Source: an uncultured Olsenella sp. (GTDB taxonomy: Bacteria; Actinomycetota; Coriobacteriia; Coriobacteriales; Atopobiaceae). From it: 64,000 nt of DNA. Position 1 is the stretch's first letter. Each line of letters opens with the position of its first letter. The notes below the pieces were generated by a model. It was not told the DNA's origin, made no database searches, and saw only the letters and a program-made list of their open reading frames with translations. Both the position numbers and the translations under genes were made by a program. Where the stretch lies: assembly GCA_900314495.1 (NCBI GenBank), contig OMVJ01000006.1, positions 1 through 64,000 on the forward strand. Direction: 5' to 3'. Positions 7,897 through 16,035 of this stretch are shown here, piece by piece.

Positions 7897-9198
7897 ATGA
7901 AGCGTCGCCTGATGAAAGACCTGATTGTTTGGAAGGATTCCAAGCGGCGCAAGCCGCTCATCCTCAACGGCGCGCGGCAGGTTGGCAAGACGTGGCTCCT
8001 CACGGAATTCGGGCGAACGCAGTTCGAAAACGTGGCGTACGTCAGTCTGGACGACAACCCAGGCATGGCGGCCCAGTTCGAATCTGGCTACGACATCCCG
8101 CGAATCTTGGCGATGATTCAGGCAGACACAGGAGAACGCATTACCGCAGGCAGGACCCTCATCATCCTCGATGAGATTCAGGAGTGCCCTAAGGCCCTCA
8201 CTTCGCTCAAGTATTTCTGCGAGAATGCCCGCGAGTACCACGTGGCGGCGGCGGGGTCCCTTCTGGGGCTTACCGTCCACGGGGGCACCGGATACCCCGT
8301 CGGCAAGGTGAATACGCTGGACCTGCACCCCCTGAGCTTCAGGGAGTTCCTCGACGCAACCGGGAACTCCATGCTCAGGGAGGCCATAGACTCAGGAGAT
8401 CAAGTCGTTATTGACAGCCTCTCCGCCAAGGCCGTGCCGTTGCTCAAGGAGTACTACTTCGTGGGCGGCATGCCCGAGGCTGTCGAGGCCTTTCTCGACG
8501 GATCCGACTTCAAGGCGGCTCGTGACGTGCAGGAGGAGATCCTCTTGGGCTATGAGAGGGACGTCTCGAAACATCTTTCTGCGCGGGAGGCGGAGTTCGT
8601 GCTGGCGGCGTGGGGATCTATCCCCCGGCAGCTCGGTAAGGAGAATAAGAAGTTCATCTTCGGCCACATCGCCGACGGGGCGCGGGCCCGAGACTACCGG
8701 TCGGCCATCACCTGGCTTTCGCAGGCGGGAATCGCTACGAGGGTGCCCCGGGTTTCAAAGCCGGGAGTCCCGCTTTCTGCCTACGCCGACGAGCCCGCGT
8801 TCAAACTGTTCCTCGTGGATGTGGGCCTGCTGGGGGCCATGGCCCAGGTCGATTCCGGCAGCATCGTAAGGGGCAGCGAGATGCTCACAGAGTTCAAGGG
8901 GTCCCTGACGGAGCAGTACGTGTGCCAGCAGCTCGTGTCCGACTGCGGCCTCTCGCCGTACTATTGGTCGGCTGAGAACTCGCAGGGCGAAATTGATTTT
9001 CTCGTCCAGGAAAGTGGAAGGACCTACCCTATTGAGGTCAAGGCCGAGGAGAACTTGAAGGCGAAGAGCCTGCGCGCATTCAACGAGCGCTACGAGGGGA
9101 TGAGCCCTCGAAGGTTCAGCCTGTCGGGCTTCCGCGACCAGGAGTGGATGCGCAACGTCCCGTTGTATGCGATTGGCAACTCGGAATGCTGGCTCTGA
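7897..9198 (+). CDS. AAA ATPase with DUF4143 domain (AAA_14 family)
   Basis: A 433-residue protein. The ATG at 7897 follows AAGGAGG and is preferred over upstream starts. Walker A is GARQVGKT (residues 25-32), Walker B LIILDEIQE (about 87-95), and the DUF4143 region spans about 190-400. Near the C-terminus, EIDFLV followed by PIEVKAEENLKAKSLRAF has the spacing of a PD-(D/E)xK nuclease-like core, usual for this family. These ATPases are common accessory genes of uncertain function. It stands alone, preceded by an inverted repeat, and is flanked on both sides by DUF262 C-terminal relics, as if it landed inside that gene or between two copies. Confidence 0.85.
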   Translation: MKRRLMKDLIVWKDSKRRKPLILNGARQVGKTWLLTEFGRTQFENVAYVSLDDNPGMAAQFESGYDIPRILAMIQADTGERITAGRTLIILDEIQECPKALTSLKYFCENAREYHVAAAGSLLGLTVHGGTGYPVGKVNTLDLHPLSFREFLDATGNSMLREAIDSGDQVVIDSLSAKAVPLLKEYYFVGGMPEAVEAFLDGSDFKAARDVQEEILLGYERDVSKHLSAREAEFVLAAWGSIPRQLGKENKKFIFGHIADGARARDYRSAITWLSQAGIATRVPRVSKPGVPLSAYADEPAFKLFLVDVGLLGAMAQVDSGSIVRGSEMLTEFKGSLTEQYVCQQLVSDCGLSPYYWSAENSQGEIDFLVQESGRTYPIEVKAEENLKAKSLRAFNERYEGMSPRRFSLSGFRDQEWMRNVPLYAIGNSECWL

Positions 9199-9315
9199 CC
9201 GCGCCAAGCGCCTCTTGGACGTGATTGAGAAGGCGATGGGCAAGGGCCGTGCCGGACCGCGCGTCGGGGGAGACAGCCAAGCGCTTCGGCGCGGTGATGG
9301 GGTGGGGGAAGGGTA
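9197..9315 (+). pseudogene. Second DUF262 C-terminal relic
   Basis: Immediately after the ATPase stop, the frame reads AKRLLDVIEKAMGK. If one extra G near 9243 is skipped, it continues AVPDRASGETAKRFGAVMGWG. This is the tail expected of a DUF262 protein, and its TAKRFG part repeats the tail of the relic at 7319-7375. The 16-mer GCCAAGCGCTTCGGCG is identical at 7329-7344 and 9276-9291. Confidence 0.55.
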
Positions 9316-9334
9316 ATGACCTCCCTCGGCAGCA

Positions 9335-9658
9335 TTATCGCCGCTCCTGCCGGGTCGCCATTTCCCTCTTGAAGGCAATCAGGTTGATTATCTCCTGCTG
9401 ATCTTCGTTCGAGAGCTCGCTGAAGCTCCTTGCGAAGACGAGCTGGTTGGAGGGGAGCTGCTCCACCCCCGTGAGGTAGTCTGCAGAGAGGTGATAGAGG
9501 CGGCAGAAGGCCGCCAGCTCGTCGCTGCTGACCTTGCGGTTGCCAAGTTCAATCTGCGTTACTGCTGACCTGCTGATGCCGAGGCACCGCGCTACATACT
9601 CCTGCGAAAAGCCGAGCTTTTCCCTCGCGTCGCGTAGCTTCTCGTAAGTCTTCCTCAT
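9335..9658 (-). CDS. XRE-family helix-turn-helix regulator
   Basis: A 107-residue protein. ATG at 9658 follows AAGGAGG and is chosen over an upstream start. Residues about 6-62 form a Cro/CI-type HTH (FSQEYVARCLGISRSAVTQIE, then LSADYLTG). The C-terminal tail (LSNEDQQEIINLIAFKREM) resembles small XRE proteins that regulate phage or toxin genes. It lies downstream of the ATP-grasp gene on the same strand with a ~90-bp gap, so they may be co-transcribed. Targets are unknown. Confidence 0.85.
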   Translation of the reverse strand: MRKTYEKLRDAREKLGFSQEYVARCLGISRSAVTQIELGNRKVSSDELAAFCRLYHLSADYLTGVEQLPSNQLVFARSFSELSNEDQQEIINLIAFKREMATRQERR

Positions 9659-9749
9659 AGATCGGCACCTCCTCCTTGCCCTCATTGTTGGTCATCAGTC
9701 CAGAACCTACTTCAACGCTTCACTGGTAGGGAGGACAGCTGTCTTGTTC

Positions 9750-11045
9750 TTACGACCAGCGCTTCCCGTCTGGGTCAAGGCTACCCAGCCATTCAATGCA
9801 GTTCTCGATCTCAGATTTCGACTCGTCCGTATTGTCCCAACTGCCACTGCAAACGTGCACGCTCGCGAACCTGGTGAAGTACCAGGCACCCGATGGATAC
9901 GTCATGGCAGTGATTATCTCCCTGTCGCGGACCTTCTCCAAGGCGAAACCCTCGAGCTTGCGCACGTTCATGACCACGCTCGTGCGTCTGTTGGAGTACC
10001 TGGGGACCCCTATTGCCGCCACGCGTTCGTCCCAGTTGGGCGGATGGAGGTAGACCTTCGTGCCAGGTGCAAAGTGCCGCGTTCCATGGACAACCCGGTG
10101 GTCTTCCCCAATTCGGTTCTCGTCACGCACCCGTGCAGTCAGACACCATATCCAATCCGGCAGGATGGGTGCTTGCGCCACTGCGGTCGCGAATTTGTCG
10201 TAGAACTCGATAATGCTGCCGCCAAGAGGAGCGTCCGTCATCTGCCCGTCAAGACAGCGTATGCATTTCCAACCACCTGCTTCCGCTAGGGCAAAATCGC
10301 AGGCGTAGAAGAGGGACCCCGCATTCGAGAACGCTTCAACGATTTCTTGCGGTGGCTCCGGGAACTCCCCGCGGGCAATGCAATAGTCAGCGTCTTTTTC
10401 GACTGGGGCAATGTAGAAGGGCAACCCGTCAAAATAGAACGCGCGCCACACGACCGGCAGGGGATTGCCGGCAATGGGGACGTACTTCTCGAAGAAAACC
10501 TCTCCGACGACGAGGCCGTTCTTCGCTCTTGCAAACTTGTCTGCAATGGCTTTGGTTTGGGCGCTCGTCTTCCAGCCAATGACGAGGCTTTCTGCGCCCT
10601 TGCCAGGCAGCACGCCATCCTCGTCACGGACGACGTAGATTGACGGTGGGATGTCGCCCGAGCCGTTGCATCCGAACGACGCGCCCGCGTTGACTGTTTC
10701 CATAAAGTACTTATCTGTGGGAAGTCCTCTGCAACGCCTGAGGTACCCGAGGTCATACGCCGCCCAGCGGTCGGTGAGCAGGCGGTAACCGAGGTGTAGA
10801 AGCTCATGTTCCAGTTGCTCGTAATGATTCTGGTCGATTGGCGGGCACCGGAGAATCGTGGGCGTATCGCGCTTTGGGGCCTTGCGGCATCTCAGGGGTT
10901 TGCCGGCAAGGAACTCGTCGAGGTTGAACACTTCCTTGCCAAAGTCGTCTCGGTCCATGAGCGATATCCACTCCGCCATGCCCCAGAGCGACGGCTGGCC
11001 CTCGTAGAATCTCGATTCCTGGAAGAGCAGCGTGATCTTCTCCAT
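9750..11045 (-). CDS. Probable R2K-clade ATP-grasp protein
   Basis: A 431-residue protein; the Met at 11045 is chosen, though 16 extra residues upstream are open and no ribosome site is strong. The clue is the segment CDFALAEAGGWKCIRCLDGQ followed by Met-Thr-Asp-Ala-Pro, matching the acidic, Asp-Gly-Gln-containing metal-binding strand of R2K ATP-grasp proteins. Upstream blocks (VIGWKTSAQTKAIADKF; FFEKYVPIAG) fit the rest of an ATP-grasp core. About 110 C-terminal residues (VYLHPPNWDERV onward) form a separate domain I do not recognise. R2K proteins are predicted peptide or amide ligases found in phage-conflict contexts, which suits this island. The substrate is unknown. Confidence 0.55.
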   Translation of the reverse strand: MEKITLLFQESRFYEGQPSLWGMAEWISLMDRDDFGKEVFNLDEFLAGKPLRCRKAPKRDTPTILRCPPIDQNHYEQLEHELLHLGYRLLTDRWAAYDLGYLRRCRGLPTDKYFMETVNAGASFGCNGSGDIPPSIYVVRDEDGVLPGKGAESLVIGWKTSAQTKAIADKFARAKNGLVVGEVFFEKYVPIAGNPLPVVWRAFYFDGLPFYIAPVEKDADYCIARGEFPEPPQEIVEAFSNAGSLFYACDFALAEAGGWKCIRCLDGQMTDAPLGGSIIEFYDKFATAVAQAPILPDWIWCLTARVRDENRIGEDHRVVHGTRHFAPGTKVYLHPPNWDERVAAIGVPRYSNRRTSVVMNVRKLEGFALEKVRDREIITAMTYPSGAWYFTRFASVHVCSGSWDNTDESKSEIENCIEWLGSLDPDGKRWS

Positions 11046-11244
11046 GGTGCACCCTAATACCAGTCGCGCCCCGGGCATGCCCAGGGCGCTCAAGATGCTT
11101 GGCCCACATGGGCCCGAACCATCCGGTTCGCGAATTCAAGTGTTGGGCTCATTGTAGTGTGACGAGCGACACCAGGCAACGGCTGTTGTCGATGCTGTAG
11201 TGGGTGAGGCCGAGCTGCGCACGTGCGCCGGTTTTCGGCGGAAC

Positions 11245-11276
11245 AAAAAAGGAAGGCCCGACGCATCGAGCCTTCC
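11245..11276 (-). terminator. Intrinsic terminator upstream of the ATP-grasp gene
   Basis: On the minus strand GGAAGGC (11276-11270) pairs with GCCTTCC (11257-11251), followed by six T. It lies about 200 bases before the start of the ATP-grasp gene on the same strand, so it either ends a short upstream transcript or acts as an attenuator. Confidence 0.7.
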
Positions 11277-11408
11277 CAGATGTCGGCCGAAGCCTTCCAC
11301 CGCCATTGGCTGGATTCTATCATGAATGACGAGCTCTAGACGCCTATTTGGAGTTGCTTACAGACTCACGAAGACCTTGCAGCTTGGGCCTGGTTGCTGT
11401 GGTTGTAC

Positions 11409-11437
11409 AAAAAACCGCCAGGGGATAAGCCCCTGGC
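11409..11437 (-). terminator. Intrinsic terminator of an unidentified minus-strand transcript
   Basis: On the minus strand GCCAGGGG and CCCCTGGC form an 8-bp stem with a 5-nt loop, followed by GG and a run of six T. No gene ends here. The minus strand between about 11640 and 11440 contains a TATAAG-like box but no convincing reading frame. Confidence 0.65.
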
Positions 11438-11586
11438 ACTTGGAGGTAGCGGATACCCACCACCTAATCTCTTATACCACAGAAGCCCTCGGGCATGCGG
11501 TTGTGCTCGGATTCGCGGGGGAGACCTTGTGCCCACGGATGCCGGAGGTAGACGTGGGGGCTGCCGCCGGAACTCGCTCCAGCCGC

Positions 11587-11631
11587 GTGTCAAAAGGGAA
11601 ATGTCAAAGGGGAAACGTCCCCCTTTGACAT
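11587..11631. repeat. GTCAAAGGGG...CCCCTTTGAC palindrome
   Basis: ATGTCAAAGGGG (11601-11612) faces CCCCCTTTGACAT (11619-11631) around an ACGT centre; a partial copy (GTGTCAAAAGGGAA) precedes it. It shares the GGGGACGT core with repeats at 12581, 22960, 48534 and 50229. Confidence 0.7.
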
Positions 11632-11658
11632 GCCGCAGGAAAAAGTTCAAAAAGGGGC

Positions 11659-11686
11659 TTGCGTCCCTTCCGAGCTTTGGTAATAT
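11659..11686 (+). promoter_or_regulatory. Promoter of tRNA-Leu(GAG)
   Basis: TTGCGT (11659-11664) and TAATAT (11681-11686) are separated by 16 bases, and the tRNA begins 50 bases downstream. Confidence 0.55.
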
Positions 11687-11735
11687 ATACCTCGCGCTGC
11701 AACGAGTGGTCTTCCACACGGAGCGGAGCAAGCAA

Positions 11736-11826
11736 GTCGGAGTGGCGGAATTGGCAGACGCGCTAGCTTGAGGTGCTAGTGACTGACTAAAAGGTCGTGC
11801 GGGTTCAAGTCCCGCCTCCGACACCA
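11736..11826 (+). tRNA. tRNA-Leu(GAG)
   Basis: The acceptor stem GTCGGAG pairs with CTCCGAC. The anticodon stem CTAGC/GCTAG encloses loop TTGAGGT with anticodon GAG at 11770-11772. There is a long variable arm as in type II tRNAs, a GGTTCAAGTCC T arm, and an encoded CCA at 11824-11826. Confidence 0.97.
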
Positions 11827-11837
11827 CGAATTTGAGG

Positions 11838-11874
11838 GAGCGCCCGCAGGCAAGTGCCTACGGGCGCTCTTCTT
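11838..11874 (+). terminator. Terminator of tRNA-Leu(GAG)
   Basis: GAGCGCCCG (11838-11846) pairs with CGGGCGCTC (11861-11869), followed by TTCTT. It starts 12 bases past the tRNA end. Confidence 0.85.
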
Positions 11875-12148
11875 ATGCTCGCGCTTATCGGGCAGCGCCG
11901 TGGTCTTGCACTGCTTCCACGGGCACAAACGCACAATGCATCAAGCATGCAATGATGGCCGCGAACGAACTCCTCGTTCGGGGGTTGCCGCCCGGGCCTA
12001 AACGGCGGCGCGGAACCTTTCGCGGAGGGGTCCCATGCGCTCGCACTTGTTTCACAGGAGCGTCGCGCTTCCGTAACACCCCGCTAATGTGCCTCTCTCA
12101 TTCTTTGCAGAAACAGGGACGCGTCATGTCCGGAGAGAGGAGCTCCTC

Positions 12149-12583
12149 ATGATCAGCCAACTCACCGTCTTCCTGAAGAACGAGCCCGGTGCCCTCGCAA
12201 AGGCAACCCAGCTCATCAGCGGTTCGGACATCCAGATTCATGGCCTCATGGTCTCGAATGTCTCTGACTTCGCCATTGCCCGCATCGTGTGCGACAAGCC
12301 GTGGCAGGCGCTGGAGACCCTGGTGGACCGCAAGTACCAGGCCAGCATCTCCCGCGTGGTCGCCATTGCGGTGGAGAACGTGCCCGGTGGCCTTGCCCGC
12401 CTGCTCAACACCTTCGCGGACGAGAACCTGAACGTTGAGTACGCCTACTGCTGCTCCATTGCAGACATGACGGTGGACATCCTCAAGGTTGCCGGCGACC
12501 CGAAGACGGTGGAGGATTCCCTGCGCAAGGCTGGCGTGAAGGAGCTCACCGCCAAGGAGATTGCCATCGAAGACCAGGCATGA
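12149..12583 (+). CDS. ACT-domain protein (tandem ACT, amino-acid sensing)
   Basis: A 144-residue protein with two ACT domains, about 1-67 (MISQLTVFLKNEPGALAKAT) and 70-140 (VVAIAVENVPGGLARLLNTF). The NEPGAL and NVPGGL motifs are the ligand-binding turns. Free-standing tandem-ACT proteins usually sense amino acids; the ligand cannot be read here. The ATG at 12149 follows GGAGAGAGGAG, and upstream in-frame Met codons have no ribosome site. Its stop codon is the first TGA of a palindromic repeat at 12581. A terminator follows at 12637, so the gene is probably monocistronic. The preceding ~270 bases hold no recognisable gene. Confidence 0.88.
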   Translation: MISQLTVFLKNEPGALAKATQLISGSDIQIHGLMVSNVSDFAIARIVCDKPWQALETLVDRKYQASISRVVAIAVENVPGGLARLLNTFADENLNVEYAYCCSIADMTVDILKVAGDPKTVEDSLRKAGVKELTAKEIAIEDQA

Positions 12584-12626
12584 CAAAAGGGGACGTTTCC
12601 CTTTTGTCATCTCCCTTTTGACACGG
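12581..12626. repeat. TGACAAAA...TTTTGTCA palindrome abutting the ACT gene stop
   Basis: TGACAAAAGGGGACG is mirrored by TTTCCCTTTTGTCA over 12581-12609 (29 nt), with a partial unit to 12626. The first three bases are the ACT gene's stop codon. It has the same architecture as the repeats at 22960, 48534 and 50229. Confidence 0.8.
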
Positions 12627-12636
12627 GTACCATAGG

Positions 12637-12666
12637 GACCGTGGGCCATGTGCCCGCGGTCTTTTT
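12637..12666 (+). terminator. Terminator after the ACT-domain gene
   Basis: GACCGTGGGC (12637-12646) pairs with GCCCGCGGTC (12652-12661), followed by TTTTT. It ends 16 bases before the phosphatase start, so that gene needs its own promoter or readthrough. Confidence 0.85.
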
Positions 12667-12682
12667 CATGAGGGGAGCGGCA

Positions 12683-14890
12683 ATGGCGGGCGGCGGACTG
12701 CAGAAGAGGCGCATAGAGGGCATTGGCGAGGGGTCCGTCACGGGTGCCTTCGCGGGGCTCCTTTCGCTCACCAGCGACGCGGTGCTGGTGTTCGACGGCC
12801 TGGGCAGGATCCTGCTGGCCAACGACGAGGTCCCCAGCCTGTTCGCGTGCCCGGCAAGCGGCGTCATCGGGTCTGACGTGCGGCTTCTGTTCCCGCCCGC
12901 CGTGGGCGTGGTGCCGGACGCCGCCTTCACGCTCAAGTCCCTGCCCTTCGGCACGGACGGCAGCTCCACAACGCTCAGCTGCGTTGGCTCCGCCGGCCAG
13001 GTGGTGGACGTCAACATTCGCTGCCAGAAGGTGCGTGCCCCCGGCGAGACCTACCTGCTGGTCGCGCACGCCAGCTTTGCGGACGACGCCGCCCGGCGCG
13101 ACAACGAACGCCTGGTGGGGGAGCTCTCCCGCGCCAACCGCAGGCTCTCCGGCACCTTGCAGATCGTGCTCTCCACCCTGGACTCGGAGGACGTGAACAC
13201 CCTCTTCCACCGCGTGCTGGACGAGATCTCCTCCACCATGGACGCGGCCGGCACCCTTGTTTACCTGGCCGAAAGCGACGGCTTCCACCTGCGCGGCACC
13301 TCCGAGGCCTTCCGGGGCGGGAAGATGCCGCGCTTCATGCCCTTCGGCCGCACCATAGAGACGCTGGCCACGCGCGAGGGCAAGGCCCTGCGCCTGCGTG
13401 TGCTTCCGCCCGGCCGCGACGCCCTGCGCCAGGGCCGGCTCACCAAGCGCGAGGTGGTGGACGAGGAGACGCACGAGGTCCACACCGTGCGCGCCAACGT
13501 CCTGCCGCCCTTTGCCAGCTTCATCGCCGTGCCCGTGTGGTTTGGCGGGCACGTCATCGCCATCCTGGAGGTGGGCTGGAAGGAGATTCACCCCATGCGT
13601 CGCGAGGACGCGCAGCTGCTGGACGCGGTGGCGGAGTACCTGTCCGTGCAGCTGATGGGCGCCTTCGCCTCCCTGCGGTCCCAGCGGGCGGAGCACCTGG
13701 ACGCCGTCTGCACGGACCTGCGGGACCGCCTGATGGCTTCCAACGAGGTCACGCCAGACCGCCTGAGAACCGTTCTGACGGAGGCCAGCCGCGAGCTTGG
13801 TGCAAGTCTGGTGCATGTGGAGCTGGACCCCGCGGGCGGGGAGATGAGGGCCCAGCTGCCCATTGGCGGCATGACGGTGCTGCCCTTCTCGCTGCAGGCG
13901 CTGGAGGAGGACGTGCCGGAGGGCGAGACCAACGTGGAGGGCATTGTGCCGGACGGTGACCTGGCCGTGTGGCTGCGCGGCCGGGGCGAGCCCTGCCTGG
14001 GCGCACTGGTGGACGTGGGGGAGCTGCACGACGCGCGCAGCGTGTGGCTCATGCTGCGGCCGGCGGACTCCGAGCCCATGAGCGACATAGAGCTCACCTT
14101 CCTGGAGCGGCTCGCGGACGACATCCACGAGGTGGCGGAGGGCGACGAGGCCCGCACGCAGGACAAGCACATCTCCCAGGCGCTGCAGACGGGTATGAAG
14201 AACGAGCTGCAGCGGGTGGACGGCATAACCGCGCAGGGCCTGTACTCATCCGCCACGGCGTCGGCCTTCGTGGGCGGCGACTTCTACGACCTGATCCGCC
14301 TGCCCAACCGCTGTGCCTGCGTGATCATGGGCGACGTCTCCGGCAAGGGCGTGGAGGCGGCCTCCGTCTCCGCCGCGGTGAAGACGGCCCTGGGCGCCTA
14401 CGCCTGGGAGGGCCTGCGCCCCGCGCGCATGGTGCGGTCGCTGAACGAGTTCCTGCTGGGCTTCTCGCGCATCGAGACCTTTGCCACCCTCTTCGTGGGC
14501 ATAGTGGACCTGCCCAGCTCGACCATCACCTATTGCTCCGCCGGTCACCCGCCCGCGATCCTGCGCCGCGCGCAGACGGGCGAGCTGGTCTCACTGGACG
14601 TGCAGTCCGGCGTGGTGGGCGCCTTCCACGACATGCTGTACCAGGACGGCGAGATAGGCATTGGCGCGGGCGACGTCCTCATGCTGTACACCGACGGCAC
14701 GACGGAGGCGCGCGACCCCCGCGGCGCCTTCTTTGGCGAGGACGGCCTGCGCGACGCCCTCACGCGGGAGTGCGCGTGCGGCTTTGACGGCCTGACGGAC
14801 CGGCTGCTGGCAACCCTGGACGACTTCACGGGCAACAACCTGGAGGACGACGTTGCCATGGTGGCCCTGCGCTTTGACGAGGTGGGCTAG
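12683..14890 (+). CDS. PAS/GAF-sensor SpoIIE-family serine phosphatase
   Basis: A 735-residue protein; ATG 12683 follows GAGGGG. The N-terminus (about 10-130) looks like a PAS fold (DAVLVFDGLGRILLANDEV). A GAF-like domain covers about 160-330, and a second GAF-like region about 350-470. The C-terminal PP2C/SpoIIE phosphatase has its metal motifs: GGDFYD (about 531), GDVSGKG (about 551), SAGHPP (about 620) and YTDGTTEARD (about 670). No membrane segments are seen, so it should be cytoplasmic. The next gene encodes a STAS domain with a Ser at the phosphorylation site, the expected substrate. The pair therefore forms a partner-switching module; the input signal and final target are unknown. Confidence 0.9.
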   Translation: MAGGGLQKRRIEGIGEGSVTGAFAGLLSLTSDAVLVFDGLGRILLANDEVPSLFACPASGVIGSDVRLLFPPAVGVVPDAAFTLKSLPFGTDGSSTTLSCVGSAGQVVDVNIRCQKVRAPGETYLLVAHASFADDAARRDNERLVGELSRANRRLSGTLQIVLSTLDSEDVNTLFHRVLDEISSTMDAAGTLVYLAESDGFHLRGTSEAFRGGKMPRFMPFGRTIETLATREGKALRLRVLPPGRDALRQGRLTKREVVDEETHEVHTVRANVLPPFASFIAVPVWFGGHVIAILEVGWKEIHPMRREDAQLLDAVAEYLSVQLMGAFASLRSQRAEHLDAVCTDLRDRLMASNEVTPDRLRTVLTEASRELGASLVHVELDPAGGEMRAQLPIGGMTVLPFSLQALEEDVPEGETNVEGIVPDGDLAVWLRGRGEPCLGALVDVGELHDARSVWLMLRPADSEPMSDIELTFLERLADDIHEVAEGDEARTQDKHISQALQTGMKNELQRVDGITAQGLYSSATASAFVGGDFYDLIRLPNRCACVIMGDVSGKGVEAASVSAAVKTALGAYAWEGLRPARMVRSLNEFLLGFSRIETFATLFVGIVDLPSSTITYCSAGHPPAILRRAQTGELVSLDVQSGVVGAFHDMLYQDGEIGIGAGDVLMLYTDGTTEARDPRGAFFGEDGLRDALTRECACGFDGLTDRLLATLDDFTGNNLEDDVAMVALRFDEVG

Positions 14891-14983
14891 CGGAACTTGC
14901 GCGGCGGCGGCCCCGGCCTTTATTGCTGGCCGTTTGCTGGGAGCGAGGCGTTAGACACCTGCAAAAGTGGGAACAAGTCCACT

Positions 14984-15730
14984 ATGACACGCGATGCGAA
15001 CATAGTGCTGCTTCCCGTCGGAGGAGACTTGGACGTCAGGTCCGTCTCCCGGGTACGGCGCACCATAGACGGCATGATCGCAAGCGGCTGCAGGCGCATC
15101 ATCCTCAACCTTGCAGACACCTCGTTCGTGGATTCCGCGGGCATGGCACTTATCTTGCTGGAGGTTCGCAAGATGCGCTCCGTCGGCGGCCTGCTTTCAC
15201 TCATGAACGTGCCAGACAGAGTCATGCGCTCGCTGAAGATGTCGCGCTTGGTGGACTACATTCCCGTCTCTGGCGGGTCCGCCCGACCCAAGGTGCACGA
15301 GCTGGACCCCTCCGTCAGGCCCCTTTGGCGCACGTCCGTTCCCGTGGACGGGAACGACCTGGGGCCGGCGAGGTCTCGCGTGGAGGAGCTGCTGGGCACC
15401 ATGCCGCTTTCCAGGGACGACGTGTTCGACATGACGCTGGCGGTGGGGGAGGCCATGGGCAACGCGGTTGACCACACGGACGGCTGCGGCGTGCTGGCCA
15501 CGGTGATCGCCTACCCCGACCGCGCGATTGTGGAGGTCACGGACTGCGGGGACGGCTTCCGGCTTGGGCCCGACGAGGAGCCCGTGTCTTCCTGCGGGGA
15601 GGAGCGCGGCCGCGGCATCAAGCTCATGCGGCTGCTGGCAGATTCAGTCTCCATTGACGTGCGGTCCGCCGGGGTCGGCACGGTGGTCCGGCTGGTGAAG
15701 CTGGTTCCCGCGCGCCACGCCCGTGCCTAG
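14984..15730 (+). CDS. STAS anti-sigma antagonist fused to a GHKL anti-sigma kinase domain
   Basis: A 248-residue protein. Residues about 1-100 are STAS, with the phosphoacceptor motif FVDSAGM (Ser near residue 51). Residues about 120-245 are a HATPase_c kinase of the SpoIIAB/RsbW type: N box EAMGNAVDH near 157, G1 box DCGDGF, and ERGRGIKLM as the G2 region. These modules are normally separate proteins that bind each other; here they are one chain, which suggests a self-contained switch reset by the upstream phosphatase. ATG 14984 is chosen because the STAS fold begins there, but its ribosome site is weak. No sigma factor gene is nearby. Confidence 0.82.
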   Translation: MTRDANIVLLPVGGDLDVRSVSRVRRTIDGMIASGCRRIILNLADTSFVDSAGMALILLEVRKMRSVGGLLSLMNVPDRVMRSLKMSRLVDYIPVSGGSARPKVHELDPSVRPLWRTSVPVDGNDLGPARSRVEELLGTMPLSRDDVFDMTLAVGEAMGNAVDHTDGCGVLATVIAYPDRAIVEVTDCGDGFRLGPDEEPVSSCGEERGRGIKLMRLLADSVSIDVRSAGVGTVVRLVKLVPARHARA

Positions 15731-15832
15731 CCAGGGCGGCTGCTTCCGCCGCCGGCTTGGCTCCTGCGGACGACCTGCCACACTAATATATGAGGTCAGC
15801 GCTAGGAGGTCAGCGCGAGAAACACGGCCCAA

Positions 15833-15861
15833 CGAAAAAGGCCAGCCGATTGGCTGGCCTT
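15833..15861 (-). terminator. Terminator of tRNA-Gly copy 1
   Basis: On the minus strand AAGGCCAGCC pairs with GGCTGGCCTT, followed by TTTC, directly downstream of the tRNA. Confidence 0.85.
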
Positions 15862-15872
15862 TGAAGATTCAC

Positions 15873-15948
15873 TGGAGCGGGCTACGGGGTTCGAACCCGC
15901 GACCTCCACCTTGGCAAGGTGGCGCGCTACCAACTGCGCTAAGCCCGC
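15873..15948 (-). tRNA. tRNA-Gly(GCC), copy 1
   Basis: A minus-strand cloverleaf with acceptor GCGGGCT/AGCCCGC, anticodon loop TTGCCAA between CCACC and GGTGG, TTCGAAC T loop and encoded CCA. It is identical in sequence to copies at 16417 and 17118. Confidence 0.97.
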
Positions 15949-16035
15949 GACGCAAGGAGAAAGTATACGGGATGTGCGAGCCCAAGGCAAGAAGAATCTT
16001 TGGGCAGAGTCGCTTCGGTCCGGGGCCGGCCGGCT

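Noticed and set aside
1-11100. Prophage
   Set aside because: An XRE regulator and nucleases are present, but no integrase, terminase, capsid or lysis genes are seen; a defence island explains the content better.
12098-14170. Long antisense open frame (690 codons) opposite the ACT and phosphatase genes
   Set aside because: It runs across two well-supported genes and their terminator, is His/Ala/Gln/Val rich as expected from GC-rich antisense, and has no family features.
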